From Paraburkholderia sp. UYCP14C (GTDB lineage: Bacteria; Pseudomonadota; Gammaproteobacteria; Burkholderiales; Burkholderiaceae): a DNA stretch of 64,000 bases. The translations under genes were made by a program, and so were the position numbers. Each line of letters opens with the position of its first letter. Position 1 is the first letter of the stretch. Location: positions 62,001 through 126,000 of the forward strand of contig NZ_SELS01000016.1 of assembly GCF_004197395.1 (NCBI RefSeq). Direction: 5' to 3'. Shown here in pieces: positions 8,911 to 18,453 of the stretch. The notes beneath the pieces were generated by a model, which was not told the origin of the DNA, searched no databases, and saw only the letters and a program-made list of their open reading frames with translations.

Positions 8911-9813
8911 ATGCAACGACAACGACGCCTCATACCGGGCACGCTGTGGCCCGCCATGCTGCGACAGACCGCACACGCGCTGAGTTGCGGCGCGCTGCAA
9001 CCGATCGACACGCAACAGTCCGAGCTCGACAGCGGCGGCATCCGCTTCCTCGTGCGTCAGGTGTCGAGCCTGACGCGCAAGGAACAGCAGCTCAAGCAAG
9101 CGCAAAAGCTTCAGACGATCAAGCGCCCACCAGCGAATCCTTTTCTTCCCTATGACCGGGATCTGTTCGTCGCCGATATCTCAGACACCCATCTCGCGTT
9201 GCTGAACAAGTTCAACGTGATCGATCATCATCTGCTGATCGTCACGCGCGAATTCGCACCGCAGGAAGCGCTGCTCGATCTTGCCGATTTCGAAGCGCTG
9301 CTCGCGTGCATGGCCGAGTTCGACGGCATCGGCTTTTACAACGGCGGCACGGAGGCGGGCGCGAGCCAGCCGCACAAGCATCTGCAGATCGTGCCGCTGC
9401 CGCTCGGGGAAAGCGGTTCGCCCGTGCCGATCGAGCCTTTGCTCAGTGCGCAGAACGGCTTGCCGGGTTTGCCGTTTCGGCATGCGTTCACCCGCTTCGA
9501 CGCGGACGAATTGACTCGCGAGGATGCGCCGAAGCTGGCACTTTCCCGCTATCGCGCGCTGCTCGAAGCGGCGGGTATCGGCGCGGTCGAAATCGACCGT
9601 GCATGGTGTCATGCGGCGCCCTATAACCTGCTGGTCACACGGCGCTGGATGTTGCTCGTGCCGAGATCGCAAGAGCGTGTCGAAGGCGTGTCGGTGAACG
9701 CGCTCGGTTTTGCGGGTTCGCTGTTCGTGCGCGACGCGGCTCAACGGGATCTGATCGAACGGCTCGGTCCGATGACGGTATTGGAACGTGTCGCGCTGCC
9801 TGCGAATACATAA
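8911..9813 (+). CDS. ATP adenylyltransferase / Ap4A phosphorylase
   Basis: Phosphorolyses diadenosine tetraphosphate to ATP and ADP. The protein has the N-terminal ATP adenylyltransferase domain (LIPGTLWPAML..SCGALQPI) and a C-terminal HIT-like half. The active-site histidine motif is SQPHKHLQIVPLP, around residue 155, and NPFLPYDRDLFV precedes it. I chose ATG 8911 because the family begins about ten residues before the GTLWP motif; ATG 8818 would overlap the preceding gene. The neighbouring adenosine-kinase-like gene suggests a shared role in adenine-nucleotide alarmone turnover. Confidence 0.85.
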   Translation: MQRQRRLIPGTLWPAMLRQTAHALSCGALQPIDTQQSELDSGGIRFLVRQVSSLTRKEQQLKQAQKLQTIKRPPANPFLPYDRDLFVADISDTHLALLNKFNVIDHHLLIVTREFAPQEALLDLADFEALLACMAEFDGIGFYNGGTEAGASQPHKHLQIVPLPLGESGSPVPIEPLLSAQNGLPGLPFRHAFTRFDADELTREDAPKLALSRYRALLEAAGIGAVEIDRAWCHAAPYNLLVTRRWMLLVPRSQERVEGVSVNALGFAGSLFVRDAAQRDLIERLGPMTVLERVALPANT

Positions 9814-9829
9814 CGTCCGCGCGACGAAC

Positions 9830-11482
9830 TCACGCACCGTCCGACTGCAAATACCTGTGCGCGAAAGCAATCGCCATGCTGCCTTCGCCGACGGCCGACG
9901 CAACGCGCTTCACGGGGCTCAGCCTCACATCTCCGCACGCGAACACGCCAGGTACGCTCGATTCGAGCAGATAAGGATCGCGCTGATGCGACCAGCGTCC
10001 GGCCTTGACGACGTCATCGCCGGTCAGCACATAGCCGCGCACATCGCGCGCGATTTCGGGCGGCAGCCACTCCGTCTGCGCATCCGCTCCGATGAAGACG
10101 AACAGACCGCCGCAGTCGTGCCGGCTCACTTCGTCGCGGGTCGAATCGCGAACGTCGATGGCCGTCAGATGCGTATCGCCATACGCGCCGACCACTTCCG
10201 AGCGCAGCCGCACCGCGACATTCGACTTGCCCGCAAGCTGTTCGACGAGATAGCGCGACATGCCCCTTTCGAGCGAATCGCCACGCACGACGAGCGTCAC
10301 GCTGCGCGCATGATTGGCGAAGAACAACGCCGCCTGACCGGCCGAATTGCCGCCGCCGATCAGATGCACATCGAGGCCGTGGGTCGCGCTCGCTTCGCTG
10401 CGCGCCGCGCCGTAGTAAATCCCCTTGCCGATAAAGCGGTCGAAGCCTTCGATGGCAAGCCGCCGCCACGTGACGCCCGTCGCGAGGATGATGGTTCGGG
10501 CGTGCACGGCATCGCCGCCATCGAGATGAATCTGCCGTGCCTGCACATCGATGCGTTCGACCGAGCGCGTCACCAGGATTTCCGCGCCGAGCCGCCGTGC
10601 CTGTTGCAGCGCGCGGCTCGCGAGTTCGTCGCCGGAAACGCCATTGGGAAAGCCGAGATAATTTTCGATGCGCGAGGACGTGCCCGCCTGTCCGCCCGGC
10701 GCCTCGCGCTCCAGCACCAGCGTGCGCAGACCCTCCGACGCGCCGTACACCGCGGCGGCAAGCCCCGCAGGACCACCGCCGATGATCGCCGTGTCGTATC
10801 CGGCGAGACGCGGCTGCGTCTGCAGCCCGAGCAGTCCCGCCAGCTCGCGGGTCGCGGGCCGGCTCAGCACCGTGCCGTCGACGAGGCGCAACGCGGGGCA
10901 CTCGCCTTGCGTCGGACACGGGCCGGGCCAGCGCGCGGCCAGTTCGGGCGCATCCGGCGCCAGCCAGTCGACGCTGATTTGATTGCGCGCGAGAAACTGG
11001 CGCAGCAGCGTGCACGCATCGTCCCACCGATTGCCGACGATCATCACGCGCGCCTTCGGCGGTTCGGCGGAAAGGCTTTGCAGCCCGCCGATGCGCTCGC
11101 GCGCGAGCGCGCCCATCCTGAACGCAACATCGGGCGACGCCGCCGCGAGCGCATAGTATTGCGGCGCATCGACACGCATCACGCGCGAAGGCTCGGCCGC
11201 CCGATACGCGCCCGGAAACGGCGAGCTCAGTGCCAGCGGCACTTCGCCGAAGATCGTGCCGGGCAGACGCCAGCCCAGAGTTCGCTCGATGCCGTCGAAC
11301 GTCTTGATGACTTCCATCTTGCCCGACAGCACCGCGTATAACGCGCGCTCGCCGCCTTCATGGACTGCGAACTCGCCCGCGCACAGATGCAGGTCGGCGG
11401 CCGCGTGCGCGAGGTTTTCCAGTTCAGTGTCGGGGAGGGCCGAGAACAGCGGCACGGCGCGGATGTCGTCGATCGTCAGCAT
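9830..11482 (-). CDS. cNMP-binding domain / thioredoxin-reductase-like flavoprotein fusion
   Basis: A 550-residue fusion. Residues ~10-130 form a CRP-type cyclic-nucleotide-binding domain (VPLFSALPDTELENLAHAA, GTIFGEVPLAL). A short linker region follows, then a pyridine-nucleotide disulfide oxidoreductase module with FAD loop GGGPAGLAAAVYG and NAD(P)H loop GGGNSAGQAAL. The CxxC redox pair of thioredoxin reductases is missing: its position reads GIYYGAARSEA. The protein is therefore probably an NAD(P)H-dependent flavin reductase of another acceptor. The start at 11482 has a GGAAGAAG site. It converges on the Ap4A phosphorylase gene. Confidence 0.85.
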   Translation of the reverse strand: MLTIDDIRAVPLFSALPDTELENLAHAAADLHLCAGEFAVHEGGERALYAVLSGKMEVIKTFDGIERTLGWRLPGTIFGEVPLALSSPFPGAYRAAEPSRVMRVDAPQYYALAAASPDVAFRMGALARERIGGLQSLSAEPPKARVMIVGNRWDDACTLLRQFLARNQISVDWLAPDAPELAARWPGPCPTQGECPALRLVDGTVLSRPATRELAGLLGLQTQPRLAGYDTAIIGGGPAGLAAAVYGASEGLRTLVLEREAPGGQAGTSSRIENYLGFPNGVSGDELASRALQQARRLGAEILVTRSVERIDVQARQIHLDGGDAVHARTIILATGVTWRRLAIEGFDRFIGKGIYYGAARSEASATHGLDVHLIGGGNSAGQAALFFANHARSVTLVVRGDSLERGMSRYLVEQLAGKSNVAVRLRSEVVGAYGDTHLTAIDVRDSTRDEVSRHDCGGLFVFIGADAQTEWLPPEIARDVRGYVLTGDDVVKAGRWSHQRDPYLLESSVPGVFACGDVRLSPVKRVASAVGEGSMAIAFAHRYLQSDGA

Positions 11483-11850
11483 GGCTTCTTCTTCCGTTCT
11501 AACAGGCAGATGACGTAACGCACGGTTCACCGGATTTTCAGAGGCGTCATGTCCGACGATTGGACTCGCGCAAAAGGATGCGCGGACAACGCGCGACGCC
11601 GGCCACCACACGGACCCAGTATAGGATTTTCAGGTCGGGACGCCGCGCTGATGTGTGCGTTGGCGGGCAGTGCAATCCTGATGCTTGACATCGTCATCCA
11701 GACTATCTGTTCGCAACGTGGACGATCGAACCGTGGGGGCGCTTCTGAAACACCTAAGATGGGTGGACGGCCCGTGATCCGAATGCCGTATTTCGTCGCT
11801 GCCATGCAATCGGTACGAAGCAGAGAGCGCGATCAGCGCGGAGGTGCGCA

Positions 11851-12531
11851 ATGGTTCTTCGATGGATGCGAATGGTCTGTCTGGCGACGTGTGTGGGTGG
11901 CGGCGCGCAAGGATGTCTGGCAGCGGATTCGTCGGCGGCGCTCGCGGCTGCCGCCGCGCCGCCGGTCGTCTATGTCGCCGATTTCGATCTCGACGCGGCC
12001 AATGTCACCCCTGACAACGGACCGGGTCACCGCGCGCGAGGCATCCTGGGCAACCTGGTGCCTGAAGGTCCGCTGCGCCAGCAGCAGGATCCGCAGGCGC
12101 GGGCGCGAGACATCGTTGCGCTGATGGCGAAATCGCTGACGGACGATCTGAAGAAGGCCGGGATAGACGCGCACCGCGTCACGCCGGGCGAGCCGCTGCC
12201 GCACGTCGGCTGGCAGGTGCGCGGCGTGTTTCTCAGTGTCGATGAAGGCAACCGGTTGCGTCGCGCGATGGTGGGGATGGGCGCGGGCCAAAGCCAGTTT
12301 CAGGTCGCGGTGTCGTGCGACAACCTGGCGACGCCGGAGTTGCCGCCGCTCTATGAAACGGTTGAAGAGGGGGCGAGCAGGGATATGCCGGGCGCTGTGA
12401 TCAAGCTCAATCCGTACGTGATCGCCGCGAAGGTCGTGCTGTCCGGTCGCGATCAAAAGACGGCGGTCAGGAACAGCGCGCAACAGATAGCTGGCGAACT
12501 CGCGCGACGGCTTCAGACGGGCGCGAAGTAG
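11851..12531 (+). CDS. DUF4410-type exported protein
   Basis: A 226-residue protein with a signal peptide (MVLRWMRMVCLATCVGGGAQGCLA, cleaved near AADSS or lipidated at the Cys of QGC). A DUF4410-like body follows: an early strand VVYVADFDLD, a helical QDPQARARDIVALMAKSL and a late NSAQQIAGELARRL. DUF4410 proteins are envelope proteins of unknown function. Start has a GGAGG site. The 368-base gap before it holds no gene that I can see. Confidence 0.7.
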   Translation: MVLRWMRMVCLATCVGGGAQGCLAADSSAALAAAAAPPVVYVADFDLDAANVTPDNGPGHRARGILGNLVPEGPLRQQQDPQARARDIVALMAKSLTDDLKKAGIDAHRVTPGEPLPHVGWQVRGVFLSVDEGNRLRRAMVGMGAGQSQFQVAVSCDNLATPELPPLYETVEEGASRDMPGAVIKLNPYVIAAKVVLSGRDQKTAVRNSAQQIAGELARRLQTGAK

Positions 12532-12615
12532 AAGAGTCGATTCCGTTGCGAGGCGTGGCTCGCTTGAGCCCGATTACCGGCAGCCCCGGCCCGATCTGCG
12601 GCCGGGGCGGTCCGA

Positions 12616-13839
12616 TCAGCAGCCCGTCGGCTTGACGCGCTCGACCGCGAGGCCGAACAGCGGACGCAGCTTCGTGCCGACCACGTTGCCGAAAAATGCC
12701 GCGACGAGCCACAGCCAGCCGTGCAGGCTGCCCGACACGATGCCGCTAAAGTACGCGCCGATATTGCAGCCGTACGCGAGGCGCGCGCCGTAGCCGAGAA
12801 TCAGGCCGCCGACGATTGCCGCGATCAGCGAGCGCAGCGGCAGACGCCACACCGGCGCAAAGCGGCCGGCGAGCGCAGCGGCGACCATCGCGCCGATCAC
12901 GATGCCGATGTCCATCACCGACTTCACGTCGTGGCTGATCGGTGCGGCAAGCGCGGCCGCGTTCGGGCCGGTGCTCCACACCGGCCAGCTGGCGACGTCG
13001 ATACCCACCGCCGAGAAGGCCTTGGCGCCCCACAGCGCGAACGCCGACGTGATGCCCCAAGGATGGCCCGACAGCGCGAGCGTCACGAAGTTGAGGATCG
13101 CGAGCACGATACCGCCGGCGAAGAGCGGCCACGGGCCATGCAGCCACGGCGACGCGTTCGGTGCGCGATCCACGTCGTTGACGAGTCGGCCGTGACGGCG
13201 CTTTTCGATCAGCACGGTCAGCGCGGCGATCGACGCGAACACCACGAGGTTCAGTGCGATCCCCGGGCCGACGCCGAGCGTCTTCACGAGCGAGATCGGC
13301 GGCAGATGGGGCATCGCGGACCAGAACGGCATGTGCGCGGTGCCGATCACCGAGCCGATGACGAACGCGATCAGCGTGACCACCATCCGCGTGCTGCCGC
13401 CGCCGACCGTGTACAGCGTGCCGGAGGCACAGCCGCCGCCGAGCTGCATGCCGATGCCGAACATGAACGCGCCGACCACGACCGAGGTGCCGACGGGCGA
13501 CACTTCGCCGACGACCGGATGGCCGAACAGCGTGCCGGCGGAAAGCGCCGGGAAGAACAGCAGCACGCCGATCGCGAGCATCAGCATTTGCGCGCGCAGG
13601 CCGGCGCCGCGGCCGTCGGCGATGAACACGCGCCATGCGGACGTGAAGCCGAACGCGGCGTGATAGAGCGTGACGCCGAGCAGCGCACCGAGCACGTACA
13701 GCGCGGCCTGTTTGACGCTGACGGTCTGCGCGAGATAGATCGCGCCGATTACGACGAGCGCGAACGCGACGGTGAGCGGCTTCGGATTGATATTGACGAC
13801 ACGGCGGGCCGCGCCGAACGACGAGGACAGATCGGACAT
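12616..13839 (-). CDS. YeeE/YedE-family sulfur compound transporter
   Basis: A 407-residue integral membrane protein with about ten hydrophobic helices. It has the two conserved cysteine motifs of the YeeE/YedE (TsuA-like) family: MQLGGGCASGTLYTVGGGS in the first half and YGARLAYGCNIGAYFSG in the second. Characterised members import thiosulfate through a relay of such cysteines. The start at 13839 (MSDLSSSFGAARR) is preferred, since the longer frame to 14118 reads as charged non-membrane sequence. Substrate here is inferred to be a reduced sulfur compound. Confidence 0.85.
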   Translation of the reverse strand: MSDLSSSFGAARRVVNINPKPLTVAFALVVIGAIYLAQTVSVKQAALYVLGALLGVTLYHAAFGFTSAWRVFIADGRGAGLRAQMLMLAIGVLLFFPALSAGTLFGHPVVGEVSPVGTSVVVGAFMFGIGMQLGGGCASGTLYTVGGGSTRMVVTLIAFVIGSVIGTAHMPFWSAMPHLPPISLVKTLGVGPGIALNLVVFASIAALTVLIEKRRHGRLVNDVDRAPNASPWLHGPWPLFAGGIVLAILNFVTLALSGHPWGITSAFALWGAKAFSAVGIDVASWPVWSTGPNAAALAAPISHDVKSVMDIGIVIGAMVAAALAGRFAPVWRLPLRSLIAAIVGGLILGYGARLAYGCNIGAYFSGIVSGSLHGWLWLVAAFFGNVVGTKLRPLFGLAVERVKPTGC

Positions 13840-14162
13840 GATGTGTGGGGCGGACGCGCTTGTCGCGCGAGGACGGCACGCCTGTGAGACGGCGGTCGCT
13901 GCGCGGAAGAGGGCCGCGAATAGTTGTTTTGGGAGAGCGTGGGAGTATACCGAAATGTCGCGTTGCGGCCGCGCCCTGCCAAGATTCGCGCCGCTCGCCG
14001 GCAAGTCCGGACGCGCGCCGTGCGGCAAGCCTGAAAGGCCCACCGCGCGCGGCTTTGCGGTAATCCACGGCGATCGAAGTCGGGCCCTTAATAACCGGCT
14101 GTAATACCGGTATTTCAAACTTGCATTGAAATCGGTATCAACGCGTTCTTTCCCCGGAGAGC
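13840..14162. other. Intergenic region upstream of the YeeE gene, with an imperfect inverted repeat
   Basis: No gene is visible in these 323 bases. At 14104-14138 there is an imperfect inverted repeat with arms ATACCGGTATTTCAA and TTGAAATCGGTAT around a seven-base spacer. It has no T-run on the minus strand, so a protein-binding site or structured leader is more likely than a terminator. Confidence 0.45.
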
Positions 14163-16184
14163 TTACCGGTCTGGCGACTGTTCGCGCAGGTAAGCCTGCG
14201 CTTCCGCCTCCGTTTCATAAACATAAGGCGAGAGCCCGCGCCGCGTCAGTGCGCCGCCCAGCTTGGCGCGCATGAACGCGCTGGTAGTAAAGCGCGTGAC
14301 GCCGAGATAGTAGCGCTGCACCATATCCTCGACCATCTCGACATACGCGTCCTCCAGCGCGGGGTCCAGCACGAAACCCTCGTAGTTCACCACCGCATAG
14401 ACCTTGTGGTCCAGCGGCTCGCAGACGCGGCATACCTGAGCGCGGATCGCCGCGATGTCGTCCGGACGCTTCACCTCGAGACGCGAGAAATTGAGAAATA
14501 TGATGTTCTTGTCGTCGTCGTAGATGAAGCGTGCTTCCAGCGGCAGTCGCAAAACGTTCGAGCGCAGGCCCATCGGTTCAGGCAGGAAGATCCGCTCGTC
14601 CATCGGCATCGGCGTCGGCGAACGAAGGATCGGTGTGAAGTCCATCCTGGCCAGAATATCGCGCTCCAGATCGACGCCGGGTGCAATCTCGATGAGTTCC
14701 ATACCATCGGCGCCGAGCTCGAACACGCAGCGCTCGGTGATGTAGAGGACCGGCTTGCCCGATGCGGCCGCATACGGGCCGGAAAACGTGCGATGCTCGA
14801 CTTCCTCGACGAACTTCCTGGCCGTGCCGTCACGGTGGATGCGCAGCTTGCCGTCGACGACCGCAATCTGGCTCTGGCCCGCCATGAAAGTGCCGACGAA
14901 CACGACTTTCCTCGCGTTCTGGCTGATGTTGATGAAACCGCCGGCACCCGCCAGGCGCGGCCCGAATCGCGATACGTTGAGGTTGCCCATGCGGTCGGCC
15001 TGAGCGAGGCCAAGAAAGGCGATGTCGAGGCCGCCGCCGTCATAGAAATCGAACTGGGCGGGTTGGTCGATGATCGCCTGCGCATTGGTCGCCGCGCCGA
15101 AGTTCAAGCCTCCCGCTGGAATCCCGCCGATCACGCCGGGCTCGGTGGTGAGCGTCAGCAGGTCGAGGATTCTTTCCTCGTTGGCGACGCTGGCGATGCC
15201 CTCGGGCATGCCGATCCCGAGATTCACCACGCTGTTTGGCTGCAGTTCCATTGCCGCGCGCCGGGCGATCACCTTGCGCTCACTCATCGGCATCGGCGCC
15301 ACACTGCTCGCGGGGACCCGAAGTTCACCGGCGAACGCGGGACTGTATGGCGTGGCAAAGGTCTGCTGGTGGTTTTCGGGCGGCGCCAGCACGACGCAAT
15401 CGACCAGCACGCCGGGGATCTTCACCTGGCGCGGATTCAGCGAGCCGCTTTCAGCGATACGCTCCACCTGGACGATCACCAGACCGTGGCAGTTGTGCGC
15501 GGCCATGGCGATCGCGAGAGCCTCCAGCGTCAGGGCTTCGCGCTCCATCGTCACGTTGCCTTCCGGGTCGGCGGTGGTGCCGCGCACGATCGCGACGTTG
15601 ATCGGGAAGGCCTTGTAGAACAGATATTCCTCGTCGCCGATCCGCATCAACTCGACCAGGTTCTCGGTGGTGCGTTCGTTCAGCTTGCCGCCACCGAAGC
15701 GCGGATCGACGAAGGTGCCGAGGCCGACTCGCGAAAGATGGCCGGGCTTGCCGGCCGCGATGTCGCGAAACAGGTGGCTGATCACGCCCTGCGGCAGGTT
15801 GTAGGCTTCGATCTGGTTATCCACCGCGAGCTGCTGTAGCTTCGGCACGAGGCCCCAGTGACCGCCGATCACGCGCTTGACGAGTCCTGGCATCGCCAGA
15901 TGGTTCAGTCCCCGTTCCTTGCCGTCTCCCTGGCCGGCCGCATAGACCAGCGTGAGGTTGCTGGGCTTGGGGAGGGCGACCAACGTATCCTCGTCACGCG
16001 CCGTGCAGAGTTCCTCGATGGCAATCGCGATGTCTTCCGCGAAGCCGATGCCGACGAAGCCACCGGTTGCGACCGTATCGCCCTCGCGGATCAGGCGCAC
16101 GGCATCGCGTGCTGACGCCAGTTTGCCGGACGTGCGGGAGAGGATGGCCGGTGAAGGCGCACCCGCGGTTGATTGCGTGTTCAC
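14163..16184 (-). CDS. Acyl-CoA:acetate/3-ketoacid CoA-transferase, fused subunits with C-terminal extension
   Basis: Transfers CoA between short acyl groups. Alpha-like (residues ~20-270) and beta-like (~300-530) halves are fused as in YdiF-type enzymes. Alpha shows [13 protein letters not shown] and a glycine-rich [13 protein letters not shown]; beta shows [15 protein letters not shown] and the expected catalytic Glu at 348 in [10 protein letters not shown] further ~130 residues ([14 protein letters not shown] to [13 protein letters not shown]) extend past the usual end. That extension occurs in some related enzymes, so it is not necessarily unique. The upstream CBS gene is 31 bases away on the same strand. 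Confidence 0.85.
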   Translation of the reverse strand: MNTQSTAGAPSPAILSRTSGKLASARDAVRLIREGDTVATGGFVGIGFAEDIAIAIEELCTARDEDTLVALPKPSNLTLVYAAGQGDGKERGLNHLAMPGLVKRVIGGHWGLVPKLQQLAVDNQIEAYNLPQGVISHLFRDIAAGKPGHLSRVGLGTFVDPRFGGGKLNERTTENLVELMRIGDEEYLFYKAFPINVAIVRGTTADPEGNVTMEREALTLEALAIAMAAHNCHGLVIVQVERIAESGSLNPRQVKIPGVLVDCVVLAPPENHQQTFATPYSPAFAGELRVPASSVAPMPMSERKVIARRAAMELQPNSVVNLGIGMPEGIASVANEERILDLLTLTTEPGVIGGIPAGGLNFGAATNAQAIIDQPAQFDFYDGGGLDIAFLGLAQADRMGNLNVSRFGPRLAGAGGFINISQNARKVVFVGTFMAGQSQIAVVDGKLRIHRDGTARKFVEEVEHRTFSGPYAAASGKPVLYITERCVFELGADGMELIEIAPGVDLERDILARMDFTPILRSPTPMPMDERIFLPEPMGLRSNVLRLPLEARFIYDDDKNIIFLNFSRLEVKRPDDIAAIRAQVCRVCEPLDHKVYAVVNYEGFVLDPALEDAYVEMVEDMVQRYYLGVTRFTTSAFMRAKLGGALTRRGLSPYVYETEAEAQAYLREQSPDR

Positions 16185-16215
16185 GTTTCACCTCGCCTGA
16201 TTGGAGCGCGATTGT

Positions 16216-16683
16216 CTAATAGGCGCCGCCGGTATCGATGGTCAGATGGAGCATGTCGTCTTCGAGGACCCTGATGAAATGTTCGTCCTCCTGCAGCAGT
16301 TCCTCCAGCACGTCGCCGTTGGACAGCACGCCGATGACGCGCCCGGATTCGAGAACGGGCAGGTGCCGGATCCGCCTGGTATGCATCGACGCGAGGCATT
16401 GTTCGCAGGTATGCTCGGGCGTCACATAAAGCACCTGGGTGGTCATGATGTCGCCAACCCGGGTGTCGGCGGCATTGCGGCCAAGCACCTCGACCTTGCG
16501 GGCGTAGTCGCGCTGAGACAGCACGCCAACCAGATTGCTGCCCTGCAGCACCAGCACGGTCGTCACATCCTTGTCGGCCATCAGATGCAGCGCGCTGAGC
16601 ACGGTGTCGTCGGGGCCGACCGAAATCACCTCCCGAGGGTTCCCGGACAGAAGTTGCCGTGCTGTCTTCCTCTCCTTTTTCAT
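16216..16683 (-). CDS. Tandem CBS-domain protein
   Basis: A 155-residue protein made of two CBS domains (about residues 15-70 and 80-140). The typical motifs are SVGPDDTVLSALHLM..VLSQRDYARKV and VTPEHTCEQCLASM..VIGVLSNGDVLEEL. Such pairs bind adenine nucleotides and act as energy sensors. It starts the unit that continues into the CoA-transferase gene, suggesting nucleotide-sensing control or a partner of that enzyme. That link is inference. Confidence 0.85.
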   Translation of the reverse strand: MKKERKTARQLLSGNPREVISVGPDDTVLSALHLMADKDVTTVLVLQGSNLVGVLSQRDYARKVEVLGRNAADTRVGDIMTTQVLYVTPEHTCEQCLASMHTRRIRHLPVLESGRVIGVLSNGDVLEELLQEDEHFIRVLEDDMLHLTIDTGGAY

Positions 16684-17126
16684 GACCGCCTCCAGACAGA
16701 AAGGGGAGCATGTACGGACTCCGCTCGATCAAAGCGAAATCGGCATGCGATCGTCCGGGCCCAGCCAGGGCCGGCGATCTTTTGTGTTTGTTGAATTGCA
16801 GTGTAGGTCGCTTGATCTGGGCCGAACGAACATTTTCCCGTTCGGCTCACGCCGAATCCGGAAGGTCGGCTTGGAATTCGCTGCTCGCGTAGCGGTCGAC
16901 ATGGATCGGACGGTGCGGCGCGCCGCACGCGAGCCCGCGGCGGGCCAGATTGCGCTGAAGGCAAAGGTGGTGTCAGTGAAGCGAGCGGCAGCCACCGCAC
17001 ATACTGGGATCGGCGATCGTCGGCTGCGCCTCAAGCGTGCGCATCGCTATTCCGGCAGGTTCCGGAGTCCTCGCGCCAATGCGGTGGCGAGGGCGAAGCC
17101 ATGCGCACGTGTTTCGTGGAAGTGCT
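16684..17126. other. 443-base region without a recognised gene
   Basis: This lies between the CBS gene and the aminotransferase gene, both on the minus strand. Open frames here are short and resemble shadows or random frames. It probably holds the promoter of the CBS/CoA-transferase unit near its left end. I see no clear hairpin terminator, repeat or gene relic. Confidence 0.4.
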
Positions 17127-18254
17127 TTAAAGAATGCCGTCCAACGCCTTGGCGAACCTGGCGACCGCGCCTTCGACGTCATGCAGTTTGTCCAGGCCGA
17201 ACAATCCGATGCGGAAGGTCTTGAAGTCCGCAGGTTCGTCGCATTGAAGAGGAACGCCGGCTGCGATCTGCACGCCGGCATCGGCGAATTTCTTGCCGGA
17301 CCGGATGCCGTCATCGTCCGTATAGCAGACCACGACGCCCGGAGCCTCGAAACCTTCGGCCGCCACGCTTCTGAAACCTTTGTCACTCAGCAGTGCGCGA
17401 ATGCGCTTGCCGAGTTCGAGCTGCTCCGCTCTCACTTTGTCGAAGCCGTATGCGTCGGTTTCCTTGATGACGTCGCGCAGCGTCGCGAGGCTGTCCGTGG
17501 GCATCGTGGCGTGGTATGCGAACCCGCCGTTCTCGTAGGCTGTCATGATCTCCAGCCATTTGCGCAGATCGCAGGCGAAACTGGTGCTGGTGGTTGCGTC
17601 GATTCGTTCGCGGGCGAGAGGGCTGAGCATGACCAGCGCGCAGCAGGGTGACGCGCTCCAGCCCTTTTGCGGTGCGCTGATCAGGATATCGACGCCGCTC
17701 GCCTGCATGTCCACCCAGATCGTGCCGGAGGCGATGCAATCCAGCACGAACATGCCGCCGACGGCATGCACGGCGTCGGACACTGCGCGCAAATAAGCAT
17801 CGGGCAGCATCATCCCGGATGCGGTTTCGACATGCGGCGCAAAGACCAGATCCGGCTTGTTTTCCTTGATGGCAGCGACGACTTCTTCGATCGGAGGCGG
17901 TGCGTAGGCGGCCTGCCTGCCCGGTTCGACCGGACGCGCCTTCAACACGGTCGTTTCAGACGGAATCCCGCCCATGTCGAAAATCTGCGACCAGCGGAAA
18001 CTGAACCAGCCGTTGCGGATGACCAGACACTTTCTGTTCGTCGCGAACTGGCGGGCGACCGCCTCCATGCCGAAAGTCCCGCTGCCCGGGACGATCACGA
18101 CCGACTGCGCGTTGTAGACTTTTTTCAGGGCGCCGGAAATATCGCGTACGACTCCTTGAAAGAGCTGCGACATGTGATTGATTGATCGGTCGGTGTACAC
18201 GACCGAATATTCGAGGAGCCCCTCGCGGTCGACATCGGGAAGTAAGCCTGGCAC
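17127..18254 (-). CDS. Class V PLP aminotransferase (alanine-glyoxylate aminotransferase type)
   Basis: A 375-residue fold-type I PLP enzyme. The PLP phosphate-binding turn is PGSGTFGMEAVARQF near residue 56. The cofactor aspartate sits in FVLDCIASGTIWVDM and the Schiff-base lysine in ISAPQKGWSASP near residue 200. The sequence is closest to alanine-glyoxylate or serine-pyruvate aminotransferases and 2-AEP-like members. The amino donor cannot be read from the sequence. It stands alone, so no pathway is implied by neighbours. Confidence 0.8.
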   Translation of the reverse strand: MPGLLPDVDREGLLEYSVVYTDRSINHMSQLFQGVVRDISGALKKVYNAQSVVIVPGSGTFGMEAVARQFATNRKCLVIRNGWFSFRWSQIFDMGGIPSETTVLKARPVEPGRQAAYAPPPIEEVVAAIKENKPDLVFAPHVETASGMMLPDAYLRAVSDAVHAVGGMFVLDCIASGTIWVDMQASGVDILISAPQKGWSASPCCALVMLSPLARERIDATTSTSFACDLRKWLEIMTAYENGGFAYHATMPTDSLATLRDVIKETDAYGFDKVRAEQLELGKRIRALLSDKGFRSVAAEGFEAPGVVVCYTDDDGIRSGKKFADAGVQIAAGVPLQCDEPADFKTFRIGLFGLDKLHDVEGAVARFAKALDGIL

Positions 18255-18453
18255 GTTCGTCTCCGGTTATTGACTAATAAGACAATCGAAACCAGATTCT
18301 AACGAAAGCCACCTGCAACGGCATCGGCCGGGACGTCCGCGCTACCCATTCGGCAACTTTCGGTATGGAGCAGCCGTCGAGTTGCACCGCGGCCCATCCC
18401 GGCAGACGCGGCCGCCGCGTGACGGCACACGCGACGGCACGGCTTCGGCGTCG

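Noticed and set aside
12721-13887. Arg/His-rich 388-residue frame opposite the YeeE gene
   Set aside because: It has no hydrophobic or motif structure and is fully explained as the complement of the transporter.
13840-14118. N-terminal extension of the YeeE gene to 14118
   Set aside because: The added sequence is basic and not membrane-like. The ATG at 13839 suits the family.
16729-17034. Short frames between the CBS gene and the aminotransferase
   Set aside because: No ribosome sites, no recognisable motifs and overlapping frames on both strands; treated as intergenic.
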